In this document: positions 54,480 to 64,000 of the stretch, piece after piece
How positions within the stretch are numbered: the stretch's first letter is position 1
Layout of the letters: the number at the start of each line of letters is the position of its first letter
Assembly (NCBI GenBank): GCA_015178975.1
Contig: WHVD01000041.1
Coordinates: 1 to 64,000, forward strand
Direction: 5' to 3'
Source of the DNA: Hysterangium stoloniferum
Lineage: Eukaryota > Basidiomycota > Agaricomycetes > Hysterangiales > Hysterangiaceae
DNA length: 64,000 bases
Notes under the pieces: model-generated
Told to the model about the DNA's origin: nothing
Database searches by the model: none
What the model saw: the letters and a program-made list of their open reading frames with translations, nothing else
Made by a program: the position numbers and the translations under genes

Positions 54480-55665
54480 CCCCCTCCCTTCTTTCCCACA
54501 TTGCAGTCTCAAGGATGCACAGCCTGGGAAAGAGGGGGGCTTGACACCATTCCTGTCACGTTGTTGGTTCACCATGCTCACACTCCCTCCTTCATTTCAG
54601 CAATTCCTCGCAAAGTAGAAGAAGCCTTCAAGAACCTACACTATGTCCCGTATATTTCGTACAGAGGAATTCACCCTTTCACCATTGGGTGGCATCATTG
54701 CCAAAGGGCTGGTGATTGGCCGGCAGCAGCAGCAGTAGCAGTTGACCGCACAAGAACCCATGGTGGTGTCCTTAGAGCCAATGCATTATCGGCACATCAT
54801 GCCATCGTTACGTCAATCGCAAAATCGCATGGTTGGGAAGTTGCCATGGAATATGATGTCCAGCAGTGGGAGGCAGCCGCTCGCAACATGTCTCACAACT
54901 TAGGCTGCTTGGATGCCGAGGCACTGACAATTATATCAACCCGAACAGCACTGCAGTCAGTGAAGGTGATTCACACCTCAGCTACACTACCCAAGCGCTC
55001 ATGGCCAGCAGATCCCCCCTCTCTGGCTGGATCACCATGGGATTCCTCACATTATTTTTGGTGTGGAGTCCAGGGTCATTTTCCTGCCGACTGTAGGTCA
55101 AAGTGGACGACAGCAGGAAAGAGCCCTGCTGCGATTGCACAAGGAGCCAGGAATAAGCATGCCCTTACTGGCCCCCAACGGCAGACAATTCTGCTTCAGC
55201 TGGGCACTTGAATCACAATGTAGGTGGGGCAGCAATTGCACCAATGCACATGCATGTAGCATATGCTTCGAGGAAAACCATGGAGCAGGAGCCTGCAGCA
55301 GGCCTGACCCAAGGTGGGTCATAACGCTGCTTGACCCTGTCGGCATGGCATGTATATTGAGTCAATATGGTATATTGCAAGACTGGCAGAATATTATAGC
55401 AAGTCTAAATAATGGATTCGACATTGGATTGAAAGAGCACATAACACATACAGCCATTTTTGAAAACCACAGATCTTCCTTAGTGGATACAGAGTTTATA
55501 ACCAAGTATATAGCAAGCGAACAAAAGATTGGTCGCTACTCCAGAGGCTTTACACCAGAGGAGCTGGAGCAGGCCATAGGACCATTTCAGACATCTCCCC
55601 TGGGACTAATCCTGAAACCAAATTCAAATACATACTGCATGATCCAAGACCTATCATTCCCCTGA
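54480..55665 (+). pseudogene. DIRS-like ORF: conserved helical region, zinc knuckle and CCCH finger
   Basis: The first frame (to 55211) has PRKVEEAFKNLHYVPYISY, RANALSAHHAIVTSIAKSHGWEVAMEYD and YFWCGVQGHFPADC; the last is a CX2CX4HX4C knuckle whose first Cys is now Tyr (55052-55093). After a frameshift near 55165, a second frame has a CCCH finger spaced CX8CX5CX3H (FCFSWALESQCRWGSNC..H, 55192-55254), then an RT-leading block with GPFQTSPLGLILKP and a TGA at 55663-55665. Knuckle plus CCCH finger would bind element RNA. Confidence 0.7.
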
Positions 55666-56062
55666 GACAACCAAATTCATTCCTCCATAAACAGTCACAT
55701 AAACCCTGATGACTTCCCAACAGAGTGGGGAACCTTCGCAGATGCAGCCACACTAATTTTATCCCTACCAGAGGGCTTGGTGGCTGCTACCTTCAACATT
55801 TCTGCAGCTTACCGGATGACGCCCATACGACCAGATCAGCAGAACGCATGCTGCATTTTCTGGGATGGCCTGGTGTATGTTGACCAAGCAGTCACATTCA
55901 GCTTGGCCTCAAGTGCGGGCATGTTTGGGAGCATAGCGGACATGTTGATTGCCTTATACCGAAAGGCAAGCTTTGGGTGGCTGCTAAAGTGGGTAGATGA
56001 TTTCTTAGCCATTCACTTGCTGGGACAGGTTTGGACAGAAGACAACTTCATTGCATTGACTG
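55666..56062 (+). pseudogene. DIRS-like reverse transcriptase core (before Gypsy A2)
   Basis: In frame with 55063-55665. It encodes FNISAAYRMTPIRPDQQ (palm motif A equivalent), VTFSLASSAGMFG, and the catalytic KWVDDFLA (55987-56004), the WVDD form of YxDD. The frame is then cut by Gypsy A2 and resumes at 60447. It would synthesise cDNA for circular, recombinase-mediated insertion. Confidence 0.82.
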
Positions 56063-56811
56063 TGTTACGACCGGAAATCCCGCCAGACTCCGGGCACTAA
56101 CTTATATGCACCCGCACCCTATACGCACCCATTATCAGTTTACCAGAATTCCTGCCAGACTCCGTACGTCAGACTTGTCTACGTTCGTCTTTGTTACATT
56201 GTGTTTCAGTCACCAGAAAACCCACTGGACTCCGTCTCTGTCTATATCCGACCTCGTCCCGCACATCAGTCACCGGACCCCACTCGTAAAACCCGTCACC
56301 TCTCTAACAGAGCCCCGTTCCCATTTTAGTCAAATGACCTGTCACGATTCAGACTCCGCTCCCACTCTGCTTCCCATTATGGTTTATGATTTGTCACAAT
56401 TCGGACTCCGCTCCATTCCGTCCCATTCCTAACACCAAATTGGTGTTTACTATTCCCGTTTTATGTTTTGCTCATTTTGTTTCATCATTACTGGATTCGG
56501 TATGACATTCACTCCACGGTCTATTTAAACTGGCAGATGTTGTACATACAATCCAGTCAGAAAATCGGCTTAGATTCCCCCCAGTAATCTAATACATTTT
56601 CTGCTCTAAACTCCTACTTGAATTACACCATTCACACTAGTCGGAGTCCACGGGGTCCAGCACATCTATCTCTCTCACCAATCTTGACTCACGACCCATG
56701 ACCTCCAACCTCCGACCCCTCAACCCATGACCCCCACCCTCCCCAGGATTCCCATCCACCCATCTGAAATTGGATGTTTCTCCGGAGACCTGCCCTGTAC
56801 ATATCCTAACA
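56063..56811 (+). repeat. 5' LTR of A2
   Basis: TGTTACGACCGG...TATCCTAACA, 749 bp, with a ~60-bp deletion near 56775 relative to A. The self-primer AGTCAGAAAAT (56555-56565) and its complement ATTTTCTGACT (56814-56824) are both conserved. Confidence 0.93.
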
Positions 56812-56838
56812 GTATTTTCTGACTAAGACTTGCAGATT

Positions 56839-58848
56839 GTTTTCAATATACCACCAAGAAAGAAAGCAAACACACAGGCATCATTACCTGGACCGTCGAC
56901 TCTTCATTCCCCATTAACTTTGTATACCAGTCAGATGCTTGTGAACCAGTCGGAACCCATGGAAGAAGCCTGTGTCGAAGAAGTCCTGGAAAACCAGGAC
57001 AAATCTGAGCACGAGGACAAATCCATGGCCCCCAACAAGGGCAAAGGTGTCAAAAATCCTCCGTCTATCAAACGACTGCATTTGGGGGACCCTACTTCTG
57101 AATTTTTAGCAGGTACTATAGATAAATTTATGATGCACCTGCTCGAAGAATGAAAGAAAAAGGAACAAGAACCTCCATGGTCAAAAGTCAATGCTCTGGA
57201 ACCCTTCACGGGTTCCAACCCAAACAACTACTTTCCTCATGCAATGTTGCTTCAATTTCTGCAATCGATCTGCTGCATTCTCCATGGACTCCCAGAAAGT
57301 CAACTACACACTTTCATACTTGTTGGGATCCGCGTTGAAATGGTTTGAACCGGCTTTTAGTGGAATTTCCGAGGAAGAGCCACTTTGGCTCGAAGATTGG
57401 GATGCTTTTGTTGAGGAGCTTGAAACCAACTTTGGCCCATATGACCCGACAGGAGAAGCTGAGAACAGCCTCACAAATCTTCATATGAAGGACATGCAGT
57501 GCATCACAGACTACATCGTCCAATTCAATAATCTTGCAGCTCATTGTCAGTGGGGCGATCCCGCTCTCCACCACCAATTCTATGCCGGTCTGCCGTCCCA
57601 CCTTAAGACGAAGTCTTGAAAGAAGAAGATGGCAAGCCAAAACCCTGTTGCATATGCACCTAAAAGCACAAAACATGGACACACATTATTGGGAATGTCA
57701 CACAGAAGTTGCCTGCGAGACCTCTGTGGACAAAGTGAACAAGTCCATGGCCAATAAAAACAACAACAACAACTTGTCAACCAGCAACCAAAACTCCACA
57801 CAATCCGACAAGAAGAACGATAAAAAGTCTTCAAACAACAACAACAACAAGGGTCAACAGTCCGGCAAGCAAGCCAGAAAACCCAACCTCTTAGGCAAAC
57901 TCGGACCCAATGGCAAATTGACCCCACAGGAAAGACAACATCGCATGGACAATAACCTCTGTCTCCTGTGTGGGAAACCCGGTCATCGAGTCCCAGAATG
58001 TCTGCTGGCAAAAGCAAAAGACCTCCATAGAAACCCCGTTGAAGGACAAACCGGCTTCCAACTCGAAAAAAGAGTAAGCAGCAACCCCACAGACTCTGTG
58101 CGGGTTGGAGGTTGCATTGCCTCTCTGCACATTCAAGAGTTTACTCATCTCAATGCATCTGCTCTTTCACATTCTGATTCATTTTTCGTTGAACTTATGT
58201 CTAATATGGTTCCAAAATTCGTTTTTTCAGCTCTTATAGATTCTGGCTCGACTCATTGTTTTTTAGATACAAAATTCATGCAAAAAAATTCTATGTCAAC
58301 TTATCTGATAAATCCCATTGGTCTCCACCACTTCGATGGCACAAGTAATTCAGTTGTTACCCAAGCTTGTGATTTATCCATCTGTTTCCCATGTGGAACA
58401 TCTCAATTGGTCACTTTCTATGTGACCCAGTTAGACTCAAGTTGCTTGGTGGTCCTTGGACACAACTGGCTTACCCGCTACAATCCATTGATTGACTGGA
58501 TAGCTAACAGTATAACATTCTGGACCCCCGTGGCAGCCGAGAAAACTGCACCTGACCTGGCCTCCATGGCACCCATGGCCTTCCTGGCACCTGCAGTCTC
58601 AAGGACTCCTGTGATCCCTATGGCACCCATGGCTTCCCCAGAACCCACAGCACCTCCATCTATTTCTCTGATTAATGCTGCAGCTTTTATTAGGGCTTCA
58701 AAAATGGACGGGTCCCAGGTGTTCACTATCAACTTAAAAATTGATGAAGCAACTGGACGTTTTTCAACCCCGGTATCTGAATCTGAGCAAGCCGCTGATC
58801 TAGAAGGCGTCCTGGAGAAATATCATGACTTTGCAGATGTTTTTAGCA
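56839..58848 (+). pseudogene. Gag and protease of A2 (truncated)
   Basis: The start is ATA where A has ATG. The short acidic repeat is present in two or three units. The capsid frame (57191-57619) has LKWFEPAFSG, WDAFVEELETNFGP and IVQFNNLAA; after a frameshift a long frame (57534-58848) gives the Asn/Lys-rich linker, zinc knuckle CLLCGKPGHRVPEC, protease ALIDSGSTHCF and VVLGHNWL. The frame runs to ADVFS and then into Tc1 DNA. Confidence 0.87.
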
Positions 58849-60235
58849 CTCTGATTTTCAATATTACACACCAGAGTATAAGGTAGGAGTGGATCATATG
58901 AATCATCAACATGTCATGTGACCTTATTTGTATCAATTTGGCATGCTGAACTTTGTTCATTCATCTCCTTGACTCCTTACCACCACTATGAAATCCATCT
59001 CTGCAGAAAAGCATTCTTCTGTTATTTTTCTCCTCAATGAGGGGTATTCCCAGTGTCAAATTCAAGCTAGGACTGGTCTGGGAAAGGGTACTATTGGCAG
59101 GATCAGTAGGGAGGTAGAGGGGGATAAGGAAAATCATCCTGGTGGCCATTCTTCCAAGCTTTCCCCTTATGATAAACAGTCAATTATCCATTAAATCAGC
59201 TCTGGGAAGCTTGACAATGCTGTCCAAGCCACCCAATTTATAAATTCCATCATATCTACCTCTGTCACTCCTCAGACTGTTAGGAATGTGTTGAAGGAAG
59301 CTGGCTTTAGGTCAGCAACAAAGAAGAAAGTCCCTATGTTCAAGGGGTCTCATCGTCAGCAACATCTAAAGTTTGCCCAATACCATGAAAATTGGACTAT
59401 GGAGAACTGGAAGAGGGTGTTGTGGACTGATGAGACAAAAATCAATAGGATTGGGTCAGATGGGAAGGTATATGTTTGGAAGCAACAAGGGGAACCAGTA
59501 TCAGACAGGACCACCACACCAACTATCAAACATGGAGGGGGGAATAACTTGATGGTTTGGGGGTATATGGGCTGGAATGGGGTGGGGAAGCTGATAGAGG
59601 TGCAGAAGAACATGGATACAGTGCAGTATTATGAGATTTTGGAGGAGGGAGTGGAGGAGAGCATTGAAAGTTTGGAGATGGCTGAGGATAAGTGGTACTT
59701 CCAACAGGACAATGATCCAAAACATACCTCAAAAAAGGCAGACCAGTGGTTATCTGACAATAACATCATTCCCATGAATTGGCCTGCCCAATCCCCTGAT
59801 CTAAATCCCATTGAACACCTCTGGCAACACCTCAAGGCCAAACTCCAACAATATGACATATCACCCAAAGGAGTACATAAATTATGGGACAGGGTGGCAA
59901 AGGAGTGGACTGAAATACCACCAGAGACATGTCAGAAGCTAATAGAAAGCATGCCTAGGAGGATACAGGCAGTTTTAAAGGCAAAGGGGGGTCATACAAA
60001 GTATTAGATTGTAAAATAATAGAGGGTCAAAAAACTGCCCCAATAAGTGATTATTTTGTTTGATTTATTGAGCAATGAGTTTTGATTGGAATCACATGAT
60101 TTCTTAAGTTGGTAGATAGCCAACATGTGCTAGTATATCATGTGAATTATTCAGAATTTTTGCTGATGTCATTCCTTCACACAATATCAATCTTTCTAAA
60201 ATGCACAAACATTGGGGCAGTTTTTTGACCCACTG
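58849..60235 (+). mobile_element. Tc1/mariner transposon, 5'-deleted second copy
   Basis: Collinear with the reverse complement of 40665-42048. The right inverted repeat is intact and ends CCCACTG|TA in the LTR sequence CATCTATCTCTC; the left ~220-bp inverted repeat is missing. It inserted at a different TA of the same LTR family. Confidence 0.93.
58988..60007 (+). pseudogene. Tc1-family transposase (DD34E), copy 2, one premature stop
   Basis: ATG at 58988; one frame of ~339 codons interrupted only by a TAA at 59192-59194, where copy 1 has CAA (Gln). It contains the helix-turn-helix region, LWTDETKINRIGSDG, FQQDNDPKHTSK and SPDLNPIEHLW, the full DD34E triad. Length fits the Tc1 family. Without a left inverted repeat the element cannot move. 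Confidence 0.93.
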
Positions 60236-60446
60236 TATCTCTCTCACCTATCTCGACTCACGACCCACAACCTCCAACCTACGACCCCTCAACCCACGAC
60301 CCCTGCCCAGACTCCCCGGGATTCCCATCTGCCTGTCTGAAATTGGACAGCACGATCTAGTGAGGGTGCAGCCTATAAGCTGAAGCCAAGTCCTACTGGA
60401 TATTCTGCGAGTTTCTCCGGAGACCCGCCCTGTACGTATCCTAACA

Positions 60447-61334
60447 GACTGCACATTTCAGTGTACCATGGAGCAAGAGCAAAACAAGACCTTTTTCACC
60501 AATACAGAAATACATTGGCTTTGTGTGGAACTTGGATGCCAAGACTGTTGCTGTGCCGAAAGAAAAACTTGAGGTAACATTGGAGCTAGTTGGGCGATGG
60601 GCTCAGGAGGAGAGCCGATTCTCGGCGGAGGAGGTGGAGAAACTTCATGGGAAGTTGGTCCACCTTGCATCCATCTTTCCATGGATAAAACCATTCCTAC
60701 GCTCCATTACCTTATTTGCAGGTGGATTCACATTGCAGAGAGCATCGTTTCCCCCAAGCCCAGCACTGCAGGCAGACATGTCATGGGTGTGCTTCATATT
60801 GCAGCACTTACCGAACAAACTGCCCATAGCTTCAGCAGAGCCCATCGACATAGGGTGGTGGGGGGATGCCAGCACATCCTTCGGATTGGGCATGGTAATT
60901 GGCACTCAATGGGCAGTGTGGAAGTGGGCCCCTGGGTTCGAGGTGGGCCCATATCGCCAGTGCGACATTGGCTGGGCAGAGGCCGTGGTTGTGAAGTTGG
61001 GGCTGAGGATGGCATTACAATTGAGTGTGATACACCAGCACAATCCTTCAGAATCCATTTTCCAGGTGCATTTGGACAACATGGGCATAGTGACCATATT
61101 GAACAAGGGCCGGTCTTGCAACAAGGAGACAAACAAAATCTTAAAGAGGTTTACAAACTGTTAGCCATGAATCAAATACAACTGAGAGCCGAATTTGTAC
61201 CATCAAGGGAGAACATTGCAGATGCCCTCTCCCAGGGTCACATTGCCGAGTTCCTCAAAGGCTTCCCAAGAGTCCAAACCCAGGCCACAATTGATATTCC
61301 CATTCACTTGCGACATCGGATCCAGTCATTGTAG
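60447..61334 (+). pseudogene. DIRS-like RT thumb and RNase H
   Basis: Continues the RT after Gypsy A2 with IGFVWNLDAKTVAVPKEKL and FSAEEVEKLHGKLVH, then an RNase H-like domain: WWGDAST (first acidic residue), GWAEAVVV (Glu), HLDNMGIV (Asp) and NIADALS (last Asp). A stop at about 61164 shifts the last part into another frame. This RNase H type follows RT in DIRS-like elements. Partially duplicated at 42552-42947. Confidence 0.85.
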
Positions 61335-61369
61335 CACCGGCAAGGGCATCAGCACCATTTGCCTCATTA

Positions 61370-63303
61370 TTGCAAATGCTACTGACTGGTCCATTACACC
61401 TAGCATCATCAGTACTGAGACCTCAGTGTAAAGTGAAGGAGAGGTTGTTCAGGTGGAGAGGGGTCAACACCCCACCACCATCCACAATGCAGCACCCGGT
61501 CCTGCAGTTTCTCGCTTCTGTAGCATCTGAAGCATCACTGCGGGACACGAATGGCTACGGTTTGGGTCTTCACAAGTTCCACTTATTTTGTGATATCTTC
61601 TCTGTAGCAGAAACAGACAGGCTACTGGCGTCCTTCCAGGTATTACATTCATTTGCCCTCTGGGCAGCAGCAGACGCGTGACAGCTTGGTGAGGAGCTGA
61701 CTACGGGGACAGCTTTCGAAACTGTTTCAGTTGGTGTCACGCAGAAATACCTATCAGCAGTTAGGGCATGGGACATAGCTCAGGGTTGGCCACCACCATT
61801 GTCAGAGGATGAGTGGTCAAGAATTGAGTGGTCACTAAGGGGGCTGGATGTTAAGAACTAAAAACTGACTAGTGTCAGTGGGCTGATGGGGACCAATCGG
61901 AAGGACTTGGCTTCAGCTTATGTGCTGCGCCCTCGCAGTTAACCATTGGGTGTCCTTAAATTTCGGGTGGGCAAAGACCAGTCCTAACGAATACCTCTCA
62001 GTGAAACTACCAATCAGAAATGAGGGATAAATCGAGTGTCAGGCCAAGGGGTCGGGGACCAAGAGTGGGCAAGCACACGCGAAGGCAGATAGCGGAGTAC
62101 TTAGTATGAGACTTCTATAGATGTAAAAGGGTATTCTGAGTTGATATTCTGATTGCCTAGTAACTACAACTACAGCAGGTTCATATACAAGTATCAGGCA
62201 TCTAAAAAACACTAACTAGGAGAAGAGCGGAAAGCGGTATTGACAAATAAGCTTGACTAGAAATGGGAAGGTTACGATTAGTTCGGAGGCCATGAGATAA
62301 CCGATAGCGGAGTTACAAGAAAAGGAAATAGTCCAAGGGTTACAAGTATATTTAGACATATGTGAAACATCAAGTAGAACAGATCATCATAATAAAAGGG
62401 ACGTATCAAAGTTTAACCAGATAGTACGAGTATATTTCAATGGGGGCGTAAACGGAGTTTGATCACCACGAAGGCATACATCAGTATTGGGAAGCTGATG
62501 GTTTCCAATGTGAAGACTTGAACAATGACTTGAACAATGACTTGAATCGTCGATAGGAGGTGATAACCTTGGGGACTATCAGATTGCGACACGGTCGTAA
62601 CACTGGAGAACCTACAGGGCAATACCCAAAAGTGACCACCACACCCTCTGATAAAACTAAAAATACTATTCACGTTGAAAATGTCACTGGATTTGAACAG
62701 TGCATTTGATGCCTGCATTTTGGCCATATCAACTTGCGCATTTTGGGGTTTGATGCATTTTGTGGTTTGATGTGTTTTGGGGAGGTCACAGTTTCATCCA
62801 GGTCACATTTTGACACCAGGAAGCATTTGAAGTGGAAAGATGCCTTAATTAGCCGAGACAATGACGGCAAGAGGTATGCACGTTTGGACTTACCTTCCGC
62901 CAAAACTCCCAAAGTGGGTGATCTCAAGCCGTTTACCTGACTGAGCAACAAGGAGTCTGCCCTATAGAAGCATTGATCAATCTATCGAAGGTCATCCCAG
63001 CCAGACCTGAAGACCCACTGTTTTGCTGGCGAGACAACAAGGGCGAAATAAGACCAATAGTCAAGAAAGCGGCCCTTGAACGAATAAACCTCATTCTTAA
63101 AGTGTGGGGATGGGGAACAGCCTTCGGACATTCATTTCGTATCGGTGGCGCATCATTCTTTTTAGCTCAAGGAGTCAATCCTGAAATTGTGAGGTTAGCA
63201 GGCAGATGGAAGTCACTCACCTATAAAGCATATATCAGGGGCTTTGAACAAATAGCATCATGGCATTTGGAGAACCTTGCGACTAGGATTGTAACTGCCT
63301 AGG
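61370..63303 (+). pseudogene. Tyrosine recombinase of the DIRS-like element, split by solo LTR D2
   Basis: The N-terminal core-binding part (61370-61848) has RDTNGYGLGLHKFHLFCDIFSV and KYLSAVRAWDIAQGWPPP. After the LTR the catalytic part (62608-63303) has ISTCAFWGLM..FGEVT, PLFCWRDNKG, and the C-terminal GHSFRIGGASFFLAQGV (H-x-x-R), LAGRWKS and a YKAYIRG Tyr. It would insert circular cDNA without a target-site duplication. The first catalytic Arg (family form LMRFGEVT) is lost, and a ~17-bp duplication with a frameshift lies at that spot (62738-62772). Ends with TAG at 63303. Confidence 0.85.
61849..62602. repeat. Solo LTR of family D (D2) in the tyrosine recombinase
   Basis: TGTTAAGAAC...GGTCGTAACA, 754 bp, with a perfect duplication CTGGA (61844-61848, 62603-62607). 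It has no minisatellite, unlike the D copy at 27871. No gene inside. Confidence 0.95.
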
Positions 63304-63362
63304 GTTGGGTAGGCGGCGTAGTCTCGCTGTGTTTAGTAGGCAGTTGTTGTTGTGGGTGAGCG

Positions 63363-63856
63363 GCAAGTCTTCCCATGCATACGTGGAGACCCCCCTACCC
63401 AACCATACAGCTCTCTCCTCTTAGCACGACACATAGATGAAGCTGGATAGTATCAAGTGCCACACAATCCCTGCGTTGTGGGAGTAGTTCAGCACCCAAC
63501 GTCCAGCCGAGCGTATGAAGGAGTCGCACACCTTTTGTTTTTACTACAACATCTCTGTCAGTACAGTATCCGAGAAAATTGCATTCATTCACACTTTATT
63601 TCCTTAATTCTTTCTGTTTTAATTCACCCACCCACCCTTCCCTTGGGTCAAAAACTTGGACACTATTAAATTTAATTGATTTAGTATATGTTAGATGACT
63701 AGTCTAAATACTAAATGAGAATGAGAGTTGTACTGCGAGAGAGGATCCGCCCTCCCGAGTGGCAAGTCTTCCCATGCATACGCAGAGAGCTAAAGCTCCC
63801 CCCCTACCCAACCATACAGCTCTCTCCTCTTAGCACAACACATAGATGAAGCTGGA
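63363..63856 (+). repeat. Right-end split direct repeats of the DIRS-like element
   Basis: GGCAAGTCTTCCCATGCATACG through AGATGAAGCTGGA occurs at 63363-63445 and again at 63761-63855, with an 11-bp insertion in the second. The ~315-bp spacer holds no gene. The pattern fits B1-A2-B2 of Ngaro-type elements; the matching A1 at the left end was not found. Confidence 0.6.
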
Positions 63857-64000
63857 GAGGGAAGACATCTTTGAGCAGAAAACTAATCAGGAATTGTGTC
63901 ACTTTCACATATCTGTTAGTTTAGATGAGTATACAATTGGGGATTGATAGAATTTCAACGACACTAAGCACCCTGGTTGTTGTATATTGCAAACTTCTGA
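63857..64000. repeat. UBA2-associated repeat, copy 5 (start, runs off the right edge)
   Basis: From about 63932 the sequence TATACAATTGGGGATTGATAG onward matches 12912 and 16152. Before it, a 20-base word (63857-63876) matches UBA2 near 20780, too short to weigh. The repeat family therefore continues beyond the window. Confidence 0.75.

Larger units (their letters stand above)
56063..60446 (+). mobile_element. Gypsy element A2, internally deleted, inserted in the DIRS-like RT
   Basis: Same family as element A. A perfect duplication GACTG (56058-56062, 60447-60451) flanks it. It keeps the 5' LTR, Gag and protease, then switches at 58848/58849 to the inside of a Tc1 transposon that had inserted in its 3' LTR; RT, integrase, the antisense gene, most of the 3' LTR and the left Tc1 end are gone. 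The last 211 bp (60236-60446) are the remaining 3' LTR. Confidence 0.93.
47884..63856 (+). mobile_element. DIRS/Ngaro-like tyrosine-recombinase retrotransposon, split by three insertions
   Basis: Pieces at 47884-48577, 54480-56062, 60447-61848 and 62603-63856 join, each across a 5-bp duplication, into one ~4.9-kb element. It encodes, in order: an N-terminal region, a zinc knuckle, a CCCH finger, RT, RNase H and a tyrosine recombinase; there is no DDE integrase or retropepsin. The right end has a duplicated ~85-bp word separated by ~315 bp, as expected for split direct repeats. The left end appears truncated at the Tc1 fragment. Confidence 0.85.

Noticed and set aside
63857..63876. UBA2-matching 20-mer beside the DIRS-like right end as its insertion target
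   Set aside because: Too short for a firm claim, and the left junction offers no matching partner.

Overview
The window looks like a repeat-dense chromosomal island from a basidiomycete fungus, most likely a mushroom-forming Agaricomycete. Three things point there: an intron-rich nuclear gene with short fungal introns (GT...AG, CTAAC-type branch sites); chromodomain Gypsy, Copia, Tc1 and DIRS-like elements of the kinds common in those genomes; and no bacterial-style operons, Shine-Dalgarno sites or CRISPR arrays. Nothing in the sequence gives the species.

Only one host gene is recognisable: UBA2, the catalytic subunit of the SUMO-activating enzyme (minus strand, 19062-24304, 11 exons reconstructed). 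Its 5' end is cut off by a Gypsy LTR, and a 2-kb terminal-inverted-repeat element sits in one intron, 10 nt from a splice donor. The 3' part of the gene is duplicated at 45376-46362. Around it lies a family of ~3.3-kb repeats (4847-5349 + 11527-14030, 14031-17334, 17335-18900, 42948-45375, and a start at the right edge). At least two of these carry a dead relic of the UBA2 active-site exon, so the array appears to descend from duplicated and internally deleted UBA2 loci.

Everything else is nested mobile DNA. Left to right: a Gypsy element entering from the left edge (1-4846, minus). A Copia element (5350-11526, minus, TSD GACAC) broken by a solo LTR 'C' (8040-9305). The UBA2 repeats. A chromodomain Gypsy element 'A' (24306-42551) whose reverse transcriptase is split by solo LTR 'D' (27871-29169), whose 3' untranslated part received element 'B' (31970-38871, TSD CCCTG, itself hit by a second solo LTR 'C' at 34018-35342), and whose 3' LTR received a Tc1 transposon (40665-42263). 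A mosaic junction into a fourth UBA2-repeat copy (42948-46362). A minisatellite block and a Tc1 fragment. Finally a DIRS/Ngaro-like tyrosine-recombinase retrotransposon spread over ~16 kb (about 47884-63856) by three insertions: Gypsy 'E' (48578-54479, TSD CCCCC), a deleted Gypsy 'A2' (56063-60446, TSD GACTG) and a second solo LTR 'D' (61849-62602, TSD CTGGA).

The most informative non-coding signals are the priming systems. Elements A/A2 and E each carry a primer-binding site complementary to the inferred 5' end of their own transcript (self-priming, as in the Tf1/sushi lineage). The Copia element carries a site matching the anticodon arm of initiator tRNA-Met (half-tRNA priming). The B-type Gypsy elements carry a TGG-type site for an ordinary tRNA 3' end. 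Element A also carries a spliced antisense gene with a GAL4-type Zn2Cys6 signature between pol and its 3' LTR. Almost all element genes are broken, and most of the stop codons look like C-to-T or G-to-A changes. Boundaries given with target-site duplications were read directly; domain names come from motif recognition without database searches.
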